Notes: generated from the sequence alone by a model not told the origin. A DNA stretch of 64,000 nt from Streptococcus plurextorum DSM 22810 (GCF_000423745.1 NZ_AUIO01000003.1:62001-126000), one strand, 5' to 3'; counted from the stretch's first letter, positions 25,275 to 34,911 are shown. Translations and numbers: made by a program.

Positions 25275-25279
25275 GAAAT

Positions 25280-25303
25280 AATCTGGGTTTTCCCAGATTT
25301 TTT
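25280..25303 (+). terminator. Terminator before phoH
   Basis: AATCTGGG / CCCAGATT with loop TTTT and a T run; the phoH -10 box TATAAT (25306-25311) follows immediately. Confidence 0.85.
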
Positions 25304-25329
25304 GGTATAATGGAAAAAAAGATGAGAAA

Positions 25330-26403
25330 GTGAGACGTCATTTGCAAGAATTTTCGGTGGAACTTACCCTTAATCATCCAGACGATTTGCTAGCGCTTTT
25401 TGGAACGAATGAACGTCACCTCAAATTGATTGAGGATAATCTAGGGGTTATTATTCATGCCAGAACAGAGTGGGTACAGATTTTAGGCGACGATGAGGAA
25501 GCTGTCAACCAGGCTCGCCTAACAATTTCAGCCCTACTTGTTTTAGTCGGTCGTGGGATGATCATCAATACTTCAGACGTTGTTACAGCTCTTTCAATGG
25601 CTCAGTCAGGTAGCATTGATAAATTTGTGGCACTTTATGAAGAGGAAATTATCAAGGACAGTTATGGTAAACCTATCCGTGTTAAGACTTTGGGGCAAAA
25701 GGTTTACGTTGATAGTGTTAAAAAACATGATATTGTTTTTGGGATTGGACCTGCTGGGACAGGAAAAACCTTCTTGGCGGTGACTTTAGCTGTGACAGCG
25801 CTTAAAAGAGGAGAAGTCAAGCGTATTGTTTTAACGCGTCCTGCGGTAGAGGCAGGTGAGAGTTTAGGGTTTTTACCAGGAGACCTTAAAGAGAAGGTTG
25901 ATCCTTATTTGCGCCCTGTTTACGATGCTCTTTATCAGATTTTAGGTAAGGAACAGACGACGCGCCTTATGGAGCGTGAGATTATTGAAATTGCTCCCTT
26001 GGCTTATATGCGTGGACGGACGTTAGATGATGCCTTTGTCATTCTTGATGAGGCGCAAAATACTACCATTATGCAAATGAAAATGTTCTTGACTAGGCTT
26101 GGTTTTAATGCCAAAATGATAGTCAATGGAGACATTAGTCAGATTGATTTACCAAGAAATGTCAAATCTGGTTTGATTGATGCTACAGAAAAATTAACAG
26201 CTATCAAGCAGATTGACTTTGTCTATTTTTCAGCCAAAGATGTGGTAAGACACCCTGTAGTTGCTGAAATTATCAATGCTTATGAAACAAAACCATCTAG
26301 GGAAGTTGCTCAACAAGCAACCGTTACTGGACAATCCAAATCGGGCTTAACCAGTTACGAAATTATTGGGGATTTACCTAAAAATGATGGTAAAGAAAAC
26401 TGA
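25330..26403 (+). CDS. phoH: PhoH-family ATPase
   Basis: 357-residue cytoplasmic ATPase of the PhoH/YlaK-PhoH group, often linked to RNA metabolism; in many Firmicutes it lies near ybeY, though here ybeY is 28 kb away. N-terminal KH-like region (residues ~1-100), Walker A GPAGTGKTF near residue 140, Walker B FVILDEAQN near residue 238. Start is uncertain: GTG 25330 (weak GATGAGA) or TTG 25342 preceded by GTGAGA. The ATG at 25322 leads to an immediate stop and is excluded. Confidence 0.9.
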   Translation: MRRHLQEFSVELTLNHPDDLLALFGTNERHLKLIEDNLGVIIHARTEWVQILGDDEEAVNQARLTISALLVLVGRGMIINTSDVVTALSMAQSGSIDKFVALYEEEIIKDSYGKPIRVKTLGQKVYVDSVKKHDIVFGIGPAGTGKTFLAVTLAVTALKRGEVKRIVLTRPAVEAGESLGFLPGDLKEKVDPYLRPVYDALYQILGKEQTTRLMEREIIEIAPLAYMRGRTLDDAFVILDEAQNTTIMQMKMFLTRLGFNAKMIVNGDISQIDLPRNVKSGLIDATEKLTAIKQIDFVYFSAKDVVRHPVVAEIINAYETKPSREVAQQATVTGQSKSGLTSYEIIGDLPKNDGKEN

Positions 26404-26428
26404 GTTCTTCGCTGACTCAGTTTTTTTG
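26398..26428. terminator. phoH / nitroreductase bidirectional terminator
   Basis: AACTGAGT / ACTCAGTT stem followed by seven T residues, between convergent genes. Confidence 0.8.
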
Positions 26429-26436
26429 TCTTTCAG

Positions 26437-27117
26437 TTAATCTACCCAAACCACGACGTCTTGACGCGGTTTTCGTGAGCGTGGGTGTTTAGGATCTTTG
26501 AGGCGGAAGCCGAAGGAAACCATACTAGCAATTCCTTCCTTGTCCAGGTCTATAAGACCAGCATTAGCTAAAAGCTTATTGACCTTGTCATAGTTAAAGC
26601 CTTCGATAGGGCAGCTATCAATTCCCAACAAAGTAGCAGTTGTCATCATATTGCCTAGAGCAATGTAAGTTTGCTTAGCAGTCCAGTCCCACAGAGCACG
26701 TGAATCATCTGCAATCTTCATGTCGTTTTCTTGAAAAGACTTGTACAGAGGAAGGCGACTGTCAACTCCCGCCTTGTCTAAGCCTCGCCGGATTAAGCTC
26801 TGGTAGACAGCAGGGCTATCGTATCTGGCATCCTTATCTGCAAGTAAGAACACAAAGTGACTTGCCGTATCCAGTTGTGGCAAGGCCCCCCAAGCAACTG
26901 CTTTCAAGTCAGCTTTAATCGCTTCAAACGGACTGCCTGCTCAGCCATTCTCAAAGACCAGAAAACGCCAACATTCAAGTCCAATAGAGGAAGGGCTTAG
27001 CCAGGCAGAGTCTAGAATGGTCTCCATGTCGGTGCGGGAGATTTTTTGGTTATTATAGACACGAACAGCCACACGGCGGTCAAAAATGGCACGAATATCT
27101 TGAGGTAAGAGTTTCAT
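26437..27117 (-). pseudogene. Nitroreductase-family protein, interrupted by in-frame TGA
   Basis: A 226-residue NfnB-like flavin nitroreductase frame from ATG 27117 to TAA 26437, broken at codon 59 by TGA (26943-26941). Upstream: IRAIFDRRVAVRVYNNQKIS and LSPSSIGLECWRF, the FMN-binding start of the family. Downstream: AVAWGALPQLDTASHF, NMMTTATLLGIDSCPIEGF and the C-terminal GFRLKDPKHPRSRKPR. No frameshift is present, only the one stop after ENG. Both halves are otherwise well preserved, so the mutation is recent, or a sequence error. A TTG near 26907 could start the distal fragment but would lack the FMN site. Confidence 0.85.
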
Positions 27118-27195
27118 TGCGAGCTCCTTTTTTTGAATTTGCCCATATTATACCGCTTTCAAATGGATTTGTCATAAGAAAGCAACAAGACTGTC

Positions 27196-27224
27196 TTGTG
27201 TTCCACACAAAGTTACATTACAAT
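27196..27224 (+). promoter_or_regulatory. queG promoter (leaderless type)
   Basis: TTGTGT (27196-27201), 17-nt spacer, TACAAT (27219-27224), 6 nt before ATG 27231. The AGGAG seen before the ATG lies only 1 nt from it and is too close to act as a ribosome site. Confidence 0.65.
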
Positions 27225-27230
27225 AGGAGT

Positions 27231-28352
27231 ATGGATCTTAAGAAAGAAATTCAGCGACTCGCTCAAGAAATTGGCATTTCAAAAATCGGTTTTACCACAG
27301 CTGATGATTTTTCTTATTTGGAAAAATCGCTGCGCTTGGGAGTGGAAGAAGGGCGGACGACAGGGTTTGAGCACAAGGTGATTGAGGAGCGTATTTCTCC
27401 AAAATTATCTCTAGACTCCGCAAAGACGATCATTTCCATTGCGGTTGCCTATCCGCACAAACTACCGATTCAGCCACAAAAGACCTCCTATAAACGAGGG
27501 AAAATCACGCCCAATTCTTGGGGACTTGATTACCACTATGTTCTACAAGATAAGCTGGAACGTTTGGCGCGTGGAATCGAAGCCTTGACTGAAAACTTTG
27601 AATATAAGGGCATGGTGGATACAGGCGCTTTGGTTGATACGGCAGTGGCAAAACGAGCTGGGATTGGATTTATCGGTAAAAACGGTCTAGTGATTTCGAA
27701 AGAATTTGGCTCCTACATGTACTTGGGAGAGTTAATCACCAATTTGGAAATTGAGCCAGATCAGGAAGTCGCTTATGACTGCGGGGATTGTAGGAGATGT
27801 CTTGATGCCTGTCCAACCTCTTGTTTAATCGGTGATGGAACCATGAATGCTAGGCGTTGCTTATCCTTTCAAACCCAGGACAAAGGCATGATGGCCATGG
27901 AATTTCGCAAGAAAATCAAGACGGTCATCTATGGCTGTGACATTTGTCAGATTTGCTGTCCATACAATAAAGGCATAGATAATCCGCTAGCTTCTGATAT
28001 TGATCCGGAGCTGGCTATGCCAGAGCTGATTCCCTTTTTAGACTTGTCTAATAGCAATTTTAAAGAAAAATTCGGCATGATTGCAGGGTCTTGGAGGGGA
28101 AAAAACATTCTCCAACGTAACGCTATTATCGCGCTGGCCAATGCGCATGACAGAAGTGCCATTCCAAAGCTGTTAGAAATTATTGATAAGCATAATAATC
28201 CCATTCATACCGCGACAGCTATCTGGGCGCTGGGTGAGCTGATCAAAAAGCCAGATCAGGTTATGCTTGATTTTATGCGAAGCCTTTCTTTAAAAGAGGA
28301 AGAATGCCAAAAAGAGCTCACTTTAGTCTTGGAAAAATGGCAGAGCATGTAA
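27231..28352 (+). CDS. queG: Epoxyqueuosine reductase
   Basis: 373-residue cobalamin- and Fe-S-dependent enzyme of the last step of queuosine synthesis in tRNA. Two 4Fe-4S motifs: CGDCRRCLDACPTSC (residues ~184-198) with NARRCL, and CDICQICCPYN (~240-250). A C-terminal HEAT-like repeat (AIIALANAHDRSAIPKLLEI) binds tRNA. The frame is open further upstream to 27117, but that would overlap the nitroreductase start; ATG 27231 gives the family N-terminus (MDLKKEI). Probably translated from a leaderless messenger. Confidence 0.93.
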   Translation: MDLKKEIQRLAQEIGISKIGFTTADDFSYLEKSLRLGVEEGRTTGFEHKVIEERISPKLSLDSAKTIISIAVAYPHKLPIQPQKTSYKRGKITPNSWGLDYHYVLQDKLERLARGIEALTENFEYKGMVDTGALVDTAVAKRAGIGFIGKNGLVISKEFGSYMYLGELITNLEIEPDQEVAYDCGDCRRCLDACPTSCLIGDGTMNARRCLSFQTQDKGMMAMEFRKKIKTVIYGCDICQICCPYNKGIDNPLASDIDPELAMPELIPFLDLSNSNFKEKFGMIAGSWRGKNILQRNAIIALANAHDRSAIPKLLEIIDKHNNPIHTATAIWALGELIKKPDQVMLDFMRSLSLKEEECQKELTLVLEKWQSM

Positions 28353-28397
28353 ATTTATGGTAAAATAAATAGACTTTGAATGAAAGAGGAACCCCAC

Positions 28398-29493
28398 ATG
28401 GAAGTGGCTGAAATTCGCCAAAAAATAGTAGAAAACAAAGAGAAGTTGACTAGCTTCAGGAGGTCTCTTTGACCTGGATAGGTTAGAAGAGGAGATTGCC
28501 CTGCTTGAAAACCGCATGACAGAGCCTGATTTTTGGAACGATAATATAGCGGCACAAAAGACCTCGCAGGAACTTAACGAACTCAAAAATACCTACGAAA
28601 CCTTTCACAGTATGGAAGAGCTGTCTAATGAGACAGAGTTGTATCTAGAGATGCTTGAGGAAGATGCTTCGGTTCAAGCTGATTTGGAAGAAACCCTGGA
28701 GAAATTAGCAGGGCTCATGACGAGCTATGAGATGACCTTGCTCCTTTCTGGACCTTATGATCATAACAATGCTATCTTAGAGATTCATCCAGGATCTGGT
28801 GGTACAGAAGCTCAGGACTGGGCAGATATGCTGCTTCGTATGTACACCCGTTATGGCAATGCCAAAGGCTTTAAGGTGGAAACCCTTGATTACCAAGCAG
28901 GAGATGAAGCGGGTGTTAAATCCGTTACCCTATCATTTGAAGGGCCAAACGCTTACGGACTTCTCAAGTCAGAAATGGGGGTTCACCGTCTGGTGCGTAT
29001 CTCTCCCTTTGATTCAGCTAAGCGTCGTCACACATCATTTACTTCGGTAGAGGTAATGCCAGAGTTGGATGATACCATAGAGGTGGAAATCCGTGATGAT
29101 GACATCAAAATGGATACCTTCCGTTCAGGAGGTGCTGGGGGACAAAACGTCAATAAGGTGTCAACAGGTGTTCGTTTGACTCACATTCCAACAGGAATCG
29201 TTGTTGCCTCTACCGTTGACCGCACTCAGTATGGCAACCGTGACCGTGCCATGAAGATGCTTCAAGCTAAGCTATATCAGATGGAGCAAGACAAAAAAGC
29301 AGAAGAAGTCAATGCTCTTAAAGGGGATAAACGTGAGATTACCTGGGGAAGCCAGATTAGATCCTACGTCTTTACCCCATATACCATGGTAAAAGACCAT
29401 CGCACTGGTTATGAAGTGGCACAGGTTGACAAGGTTATGGATGGTGATATTGAAGGCTTTATGGATGCCTACCTCAAGTGGTTGCTTGATTAG
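28398..29493 (+). CDS. prfB: Peptide chain release factor 2, with programmed +1 frameshift
   Basis: RF2 (UAA/UGA release). Translation starts at ATG 28398, reads 24 codons to CTT (28467-28469), meets TGA (28470-28472) and must shift +1 to GAC (28471), continuing to 29493; product about 364 residues. The AGGAGG at 28458-28463, 3 nt before CTT, is the internal Shine-Dalgarno that stimulates the shift, as in other bacteria. The GGQ motif is in [12 protein letters not shown] and the RF2 tripeptide is SPF in RISPFDS. Ribosome site AGAGGAA before the ATG. This is autoregulation, not a mutation. Confidence 0.96.
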
Positions 29494-29622
29494 AAGGAAC
29501 CATCTGGGCAATATCATCTCTGTAGGCAAAAGAGTTGTCTATAGGATAGGCATCATTTGCTAAAGCCCCGCAAAAGAAAACATGTCGAAAGGAAGAGGGT
29601 AATTCCCCTAAAAAATCATATT

Positions 29623-30315
29623 ATGGCTTTAATTGAAATACGTGATGTTACGAAAAAATATCATCGTTCAACGACAGCTCTTCGAGACGTTACTTTAAAC
29701 GTTGACCAAGGAGAGTTTGTTTATATTGTCGGACCATCTGGTGCCGGAAAATCTTCATTTATCAAGTTGCTTTATCGTGAGGAAAAAGTAACCAAAGGAA
29801 GTCTCAAAGTTGGTGAGTTTAATTTGACAAACTTACGTCAAAAAGATGTTCCGTTTTTACGCCGTTCGATCGGTGTGGTGTTCCAAGATTATCGGCTCTT
29901 GCCACGTAAGACGGTTTTTGAGAATGTTGCTTACGCTATGGAGGTTATTGGGGAAAAGCCACGAAATATCAAAAAACGTGTGCCTGAGGTATTAGATCTG
30001 GTGGGACTTAAGCATAAAATGCGTTCTTTCCCCAATCAGCTTTCTGGTGGTGAGCAACAGCGTGTGGCTATCGCTAGGGCTCTGGTCAATAACCCTAAGC
30101 TATTGATTGCTGACGAACCAACAGGAAACCTTGACCCTGAAAACTCATGGGAAATTATGAATCTTTTGGAGCGTATCAATTTGCAGGGAACAACAGTTCT
30201 AATGGCAACTCACAATAGCCAAATCGTAAATACGCTTCGTCACCGCGTTATTGCCATTGAGGGTGGTCGTGTGGTGCGTGACCAAGAGAAAGGAGATTAC
30301 GGATACGATGATTAG
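29623..30315 (+). CDS. ftsE: Cell-division ABC ATPase FtsE
   Basis: 230-residue ATPase that with FtsX activates peptidoglycan hydrolases (PcsB in streptococci) at the septum. Walker A GPSGAGKSS (residues ~36-44), signature LSGGEQQRV, Walker B LLIADEPTGNLD and H-loop ATHN. The family start is ATG 29623 (MALIEIRDVTKKY); an upstream extension to 29557 is unlikely. The ribosome site is poor, and a short frame MSKGRG ends shortly before it. It overlaps ftsX by 8 nt. prfB-ftsE-ftsX is the usual Firmicute order. Confidence 0.95.
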   Translation: MALIEIRDVTKKYHRSTTALRDVTLNVDQGEFVYIVGPSGAGKSSFIKLLYREEKVTKGSLKVGEFNLTNLRQKDVPFLRRSIGVVFQDYRLLPRKTVFENVAYAMEVIGEKPRNIKKRVPEVLDLVGLKHKMRSFPNQLSGGEQQRVAIARALVNNPKLLIADEPTGNLDPENSWEIMNLLERINLQGTTVLMATHNSQIVNTLRHRVIAIEGGRVVRDQEKGDYGYDD

Positions 30316-31237
30316 ACGATTTTTCCACCATATGTGGGAGGCCATCAAAAACCTTAAACGTAATGGTTGGATGACTTTGGCCGCGATTTCTTCGGTAACC
30401 ATTACCTTGACCTTGGTCGGTATTTTTGCAGCCGTCTTACTCAATACTGAAAAGCTGGCGCGTGGTATCGAAGAAAATATTCAAATTAAAGTTTTCCTTA
30501 CAGTTGATACTTACGACCAGTCAACAGAAATCAAAAATGATGTTGGTGAAATTGTCACTAACGAGAATTATCAAGCCGTGCAAAAGGCCATTGAGGCCCT
30601 TGATAATGTTGAAAGTTTGACGTTTTCTAGTAAGGATGAGGAGTTGCAAAAACTTCAAGAGCGCATGGGAAGTGCTTGGAAAATGTTTGAGGGCGATGCC
30701 AATCCGCTTTCAGATGTTTACGATGTCAAGGCAACATCACCTGCTGCTGTGCCTGAATTAACAGAGCAAATTGCTAAAATTAAAGGTGTTGATCGTGCGG
30801 ATTATGGTAAGGCCGATACAGATAAGATTTTCAAAATAGCAGCACTGATTCGGACCTGGGGCTTTATTGGTATTGCACTGCTAATTTTTGTTGCTGTATT
30901 TTTGATTTCTAATACGATTCGTATCACGATTATCTCACGCCGCAACGAAATTCAAATTATGCGTCTCGTAGGGGCGAAAAATTCTTATATTCGAGGCCCT
31001 TTCTTTATGGAAGGTGCATGGGTTGGTTTTTTAGGTGCTATATTGCCATCAGTAATTCTCTACATTGGTTATCGTTACACCTACGAAACCTTCCAAAGAA
31101 GACTATCCATTGAGAGTTTATCGATGTATAACCCAAATCCTTACATTTATTACGGGATTATTATTCTCTTTGTCATCGGTATTATTGTAGGATCAATGGG
31201 CTCTGTGATGTCTATTCGTCGTTATTTGAAAGCATAA
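30308..31237 (+). CDS. ftsX: Cell-division membrane protein FtsX
   Basis: 309-residue partner of FtsE. One membrane span near residues 20-45 (MTLAAISSVTITLTLVGIF), a large extracellular domain (~50-175) that contacts PcsB, then three spans near residues 185-300. ATG 30308 lies inside the end of ftsE with GAAAGGAG about 10 nt upstream, so translation is coupled. Terminator follows. Confidence 0.95.
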   Translation: MIRRFFHHMWEAIKNLKRNGWMTLAAISSVTITLTLVGIFAAVLLNTEKLARGIEENIQIKVFLTVDTYDQSTEIKNDVGEIVTNENYQAVQKAIEALDNVESLTFSSKDEELQKLQERMGSAWKMFEGDANPLSDVYDVKATSPAAVPELTEQIAKIKGVDRADYGKADTDKIFKIAALIRTWGFIGIALLIFVAVFLISNTIRITIISRRNEIQIMRLVGAKNSYIRGPFFMEGAWVGFLGAILPSVILYIGYRYTYETFQRRLSIESLSMYNPNPYIYYGIIILFVIGIIVGSMGSVMSIRRYLKA

Positions 31238-31257
31238 AAAAAGCCCATAGGGCTGAG

Positions 31258-31303
31258 AGATTGAAGAAAGTCCATTTTGGATAATTTTCTTCAGTCTTTT
31301 TAT
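31258..31303 (+). terminator. ftsX terminator
   Basis: AGATTGAAGAAA / TTTCTTCAGTCT stem (one G-T pair) with a 16-nt loop and TTTTATTT tail. A second inverted repeat ACTCCTAG ... CTAGGAGT follows to about 31355. Confidence 0.7.
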
Positions 31304-31419
31304 TTGTCAAAAAACTCCTAGTGACAGCTTTGGGAGACAGTTTTCTAGGAGTCTAAAGATGACATTTATCGCTAGAGGTATTTAAAATCCGACACGACTC
31401 TTAAAACGTAACCTAGCGA

Positions 31420-31608
31420 TACCTGTGCTTTCCGACTTTGCGAGTCAAGTGAGCCACAATAGCAGCCTTTTGCTCTGGTAAGTGGTGTCAACACTAGTAT
31501 TTTCGCCATTCGGAAATGTTGAGACTCTCAGTTCAAAAATGAGGTACAGCATTCCCAATAAAGTCGCTACCGTCTACGCTACTAAAGAAAAGTATCACAA
31601 GGATTTTT
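31420..31608 (+). repeat. Intergenic repeat element, copy 2
   Basis: Aligns by eye with copy 1 (11476-11725): CGA(C/T)TTTGCGAG near the start, TGGTAA, CACTAGTATT, TTGAGAC, TCAAAAAT(G/T)AGGTA, AGTCGCTACCGTC (31562-31574) and AAAGAAAAGTATC (31584-31596). It lies in the space between the ftsX terminator and the 3' end of the minus-strand MBL gene. The 5' part is more diverged than between copies 1 and 3. No gene is seen here. Confidence 0.7.
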
Positions 31609-31610
31609 TC

Positions 31611-32240
31611 TTATCTCAAAAAGGGATTAAAGGTTTTTTCATGTCCGATAGTAGTGTTATAACCGTGCCCTGGATAAACATCGTATCGACTGGGAAGTGT
31701 CAATAGCTGGGTTCGGATACTCTCAATTAAGGTGTCAAAGTCGCCAGTCGGTAAATCAGTTCGACCGATCGTTTCTTTGAATAAAGCATCTCCTGAGAAG
31801 ACTAGTTTATCTTCATCAAACACGATGGAGACGCTACCTAGAGAATGTCCGGGAGTAGGCAACACACGAAATGAAAAGCCAGAAATGTCATAGATTCTGT
31901 CCGTTTCAAAAAGCACCTCAGCCGGAGTGACAATGACATCACCAAGTTCAGGGTGACGGGCAGAGCCGTTGTCTATTGGTGAGCCAAGCCAGTTTGCTTC
32001 AAGCGGAGACACATAGACTGGTGGACGGTCAAATGATTGACGGACTAACTCCACTCCCATAATATGATCGTAGTGAGTATGGGTCAAGAGAATAGCAGCG
32101 ACAGGTTTATCTAGCTCTCTTAGTTTTTGCACGAGAGTTATGCTATCACTTCCTGGGTCAATGACGATTAGAGCTTGGTCGTTGGATAGGATGTAAGTAT
32201 TCTCACCAGCAACGGTGTTGAGTTGTTTTAAGATATTCAT
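31611..32240 (-). CDS. MBL-fold hydrolase (glyoxalase II-like)
   Basis: 209-residue metallo-beta-lactamase-fold enzyme. Metal ligands THTHYDH (near residue 53), PGHS (~131), SGDALF (~150) and PGHGY (~193). Annotated in streptococci as a hydroxyacylglutathione hydrolase-like protein; streptococcal substrates are not established. No ribosome site: a -10 box (TAAACT) lies 6 nt before ATG 32240, so the messenger is probably leaderless. Divergent from dinG. Its 3' end abuts repeat copy 2. Confidence 0.88.
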   Translation of the reverse strand: MNILKQLNTVAGENTYILSNDQALIVIDPGSDSITLVQKLRELDKPVAAILLTHTHYDHIMGVELVRQSFDRPPVYVSPLEANWLGSPIDNGSARHPELGDVIVTPAEVLFETDRIYDISGFSFRVLPTPGHSLGSVSIVFDEDKLVFSGDALFKETIGRTDLPTGDFDTLIESIRTQLLTLPSRYDVYPGHGYNTTIGHEKTFNPFLR

Positions 32241-32246
32241 GCTTTT

Positions 32247-32275
32247 AGTTTAGTAGAAAATAAGAACTTTGGCAA
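32247..32275 (-). promoter_or_regulatory. MBL-hydrolase promoter (leaderless type)
   Basis: Minus strand: TTGCCA (32275-32270), 17-nt spacer, TAAACT (32252-32247), 6 nt to ATG 32240. Confidence 0.65.
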
Positions 32276-32310
32276 GTATGATTAACGCCAGGACCATTTC
32301 TTTTTCTCTT

Positions 32311-32339
32311 TTGGCATTTTCTATCTAAAAGGTTATAAT
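32311..32339 (+). promoter_or_regulatory. dinG promoter (leaderless type)
   Basis: TTGGCA (32311-32316), 17-nt spacer, TATAAT (32334-32339), 7 nt to ATG 32347. No purine-rich ribosome site fits between. Confidence 0.75.
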
Positions 32340-32346
32340 AGAAAGT

Positions 32347-34818
32347 ATGAAAAAGACAGATTTGACACGTTATGCTGTCGTGGATTTGGAAGCTACCAGT
32401 GCCTCTGTTCTTGGGAAAATTATTCAGGTTGGTATTGTTATCCTCCAAGGTGGAGAAGTCGTAGAAACTTATGAAACTGACATCAATCCTCATGAACCCT
32501 TGTCAGAACATATTATCCAATTGACGGGTTTAACAGACGAGCGTTTGGCAAAAGCACCAGACTTTTCACAGGTGGCACGAGACATTTATCAGATTCTTGA
32601 TGGGTGTGTCTTTGTGGCCCATAACGTTAAGTTTGATGCAAATCTTTTAGCAGAAGAGCTTTTTATGGAAGGGTTTGAGTTACGCGTCCCTTTGGTTGAT
32701 ACGGTAGAGCTTGCTCAAATTTTCTTTCCAACTCTAGAACGCTATAATTTGACGAGTTTAGCAGCTGAACTGGCGATTCCATATCGTGATGCTCACACAG
32801 CTATTGCTGATGCACGTGTAACAGCGGCTATTTTCTTGCATCTGCAGGATAGGATTTCCAGCCTTCCTTTATTGACCTTGGAAAAGGTTTTTAGTTTCAG
32901 TCATTATTTGATTTTTGAGACTGGTCTTGTGATTCAAAAAGCGCTTGAGCGTCAAAAGAGTCTTCCTTTAGCAAATGATTTGCAAGAGGTTTCGGGGCTT
33001 GTCTTGAAAAAGGCAAAAGTCATATTACCTCCGCGTCAGTTATCGCAGGATTTTGAGACCAATCTAGCGCTTCTAGACTTAGACAATCGGCCGCAGCAGC
33101 AATTGTTTTCACAAAAAATCGCAGAGCGTTTTAGCGATAAGGGCAAGCCTGCTTTTATCCAAGCAGGAGCAGGGATTGGAAAAACCTATGGTTACCTTTT
33201 ACCTCTTTTGGCTAATCCAGAGGTTGAACAGATTGTGGTGACCACCCCAACTAAGGTTTTGCAGAATCAGATGATGGCTAAGGAATTAAGACGATTGGAA
33301 GAAGTTTTTCATGTTTCGAGTCAGAGTCTGAAGGGGCATCAATCCTATATTAGTTTAGATAAATTTTGGCATAGTTTGCAAGTGGAGGATGATAATCGTC
33401 TCATCAATCGTTGCAAAATGCAATTACTTGTTTGGCTTTGTGAAACAGAAACTGGTGATTTGGATGAAATCGGTCAAAAACAACGCTATGAAGCCTATTT
33501 TGATAGCTTACGACATGATGGTGACATTGACGAAAAGAGCTTATTTAAAGATGTGGACTTTTGGGAGAGGCATTATGAAAGGGCAAAAAAAGTTAAGGTT
33601 TTGCTAACCAATCATGCTTATTTCCTAACTAGAGTAAAGGATGACAAGTCTTTTGTCTTAAACAAGACCCTGATTATTGATGAGGCTCAAAAGTTTTTCT
33701 TAGCCCTAGAGGCTTTTTCTAGAAAATCATTGGTTCTTAAAGACCTCCTAAAAGAAATCGACGACTGCCTTTCTCAAGCAGATAAGACATTAAAGAGACG
33801 ATTACTAGAAGGACTCCAATTTGAAATCAATCACTTGGCACAGTCTTTCTCTGCTTATGCTCTCCAACCCTCTGAGGAGAATATCTCACAGATAAGGCTC
33901 TATCTCAAAGAACTCGATAGCCTTGATTTTCATGATCTTAGAATGCTGATGCAAGACGAAGCGGCTTTGATTTGGCTAGAAGAAGAGATGCTATCAGATT
34001 ATAGGCGTTTAATGCTGAAAAGTGCGAGTTTGGATTTCTGGTCATTGTCTAAGTTTTTACCTGAAACAAAGAAAACCTATCTGATTTCAGCAACATTACA
34101 GCTCAGTTCAGAGGTGACCCTTGCTGATTTATTAGGCTTAGAAGATTACAGTATGGATAGGATTGAGCATTTGACGGAGGCTAATCAGAGAATTTTTATC
34201 GATAGTAGTATGCCAGACCTTTCGCAAGTTTCTGAGCGACGGTACCTTTTTGAAATTGCAGAACGGATACGGGAATTAGCGCTTTTAGGACGTCCTATTT
34301 TAGTACTTTTCACCTCAAATAAAAGTATGCTTGGCCTGTCTCAGATTCTGGATGACTGGTCTTGTCCTCATTTGTGTCAGCATAAAAATGGTTTGGCAGT
34401 CAATTTAAAACGTCGCTTTGAGCGTGGCGATAGTCAGATCTTATTAGGTTCGGGTGCATTTTGGGAGGGGATTGATTTTATCCAGCAAGAGCAACTGATT
34501 ACCGTGGTCGTCCGCCTGCCTTTTGACAACCCACAAACAGTCTTTAGTCACAAGATGGAACGCTATCTCCGAAAACAAGGAAAAGATCCTTTCAAATCCT
34601 ATAGCCTTCCCATGGCAAGAATCCGTTTGGAGCAGGCCCTTGGGAGAGCTAGCCGTAGGCAAAATCAAGAATCCTGTCTTGTTATCTTGGATAAGCGATT
34701 GGGAGAACGTCCTTATGGGAAAGAGATACAGGATAGCTTACGACAGGTAGCCCCTATTGACGACATAGATTTTCCAGAAATTCTGATTGAAATAGGTTAT
34801 TTTTTTAGAAAAGTTTGA
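32347..34818 (+). CDS. dinG: Bifunctional DnaQ-type exonuclease / DinG-type helicase
   Basis: 823 residues. N-terminal DEDD 3'-5' exonuclease (Asp13 and Glu15 in VVDLEATS; HNVKFDA near residue 93; HTAIADARVTA near residue 152), then a DinG superfamily 2 helicase with Walker A GAGIGKTYG near residue 278 and DEAQ near residue 443. Motif VI is ALGRASRRQ near residue 765. The four Fe-S cysteines of E. coli DinG are not evident, as in other Gram-positive members. Start codon is probably read on a leaderless messenger. Confidence 0.93.
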   Translation: MKKTDLTRYAVVDLEATSASVLGKIIQVGIVILQGGEVVETYETDINPHEPLSEHIIQLTGLTDERLAKAPDFSQVARDIYQILDGCVFVAHNVKFDANLLAEELFMEGFELRVPLVDTVELAQIFFPTLERYNLTSLAAELAIPYRDAHTAIADARVTAAIFLHLQDRISSLPLLTLEKVFSFSHYLIFETGLVIQKALERQKSLPLANDLQEVSGLVLKKAKVILPPRQLSQDFETNLALLDLDNRPQQQLFSQKIAERFSDKGKPAFIQAGAGIGKTYGYLLPLLANPEVEQIVVTTPTKVLQNQMMAKELRRLEEVFHVSSQSLKGHQSYISLDKFWHSLQVEDDNRLINRCKMQLLVWLCETETGDLDEIGQKQRYEAYFDSLRHDGDIDEKSLFKDVDFWERHYERAKKVKVLLTNHAYFLTRVKDDKSFVLNKTLIIDEAQKFFLALEAFSRKSLVLKDLLKEIDDCLSQADKTLKRRLLEGLQFEINHLAQSFSAYALQPSEENISQIRLYLKELDSLDFHDLRMLMQDEAALIWLEEEMLSDYRRLMLKSASLDFWSLSKFLPETKKTYLISATLQLSSEVTLADLLGLEDYSMDRIEHLTEANQRIFIDSSMPDLSQVSERRYLFEIAERIRELALLGRPILVLFTSNKSMLGLSQILDDWSCPHLCQHKNGLAVNLKRRFERGDSQILLGSGAFWEGIDFIQQEQLITVVVRLPFDNPQTVFSHKMERYLRKQGKDPFKSYSLPMARIRLEQALGRASRRQNQESCLVILDKRLGERPYGKEIQDSLRQVAPIDDIDFPEILIEIGYFFRKV

Positions 34819-34911
34819 TATAATAGGTGGTATCAATCTTATTTTGGAGAAGTCGGAAAACACATACTTACGACGATTTTTCCAAGTTCTCGTAAGAGAC
34901 AAGGAGGTTTT

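Noticed and set aside
28516..29493. prfB starting at ATG 28516
   Set aside because: The frameshift signal, upstream ATG and ribosome site show the true start at 28398.
31482..31706. 74-residue frame over repeat copy 2
   Set aside because: It spans the repeat and the antisense of the MBL gene; not conserved between the repeat copies.
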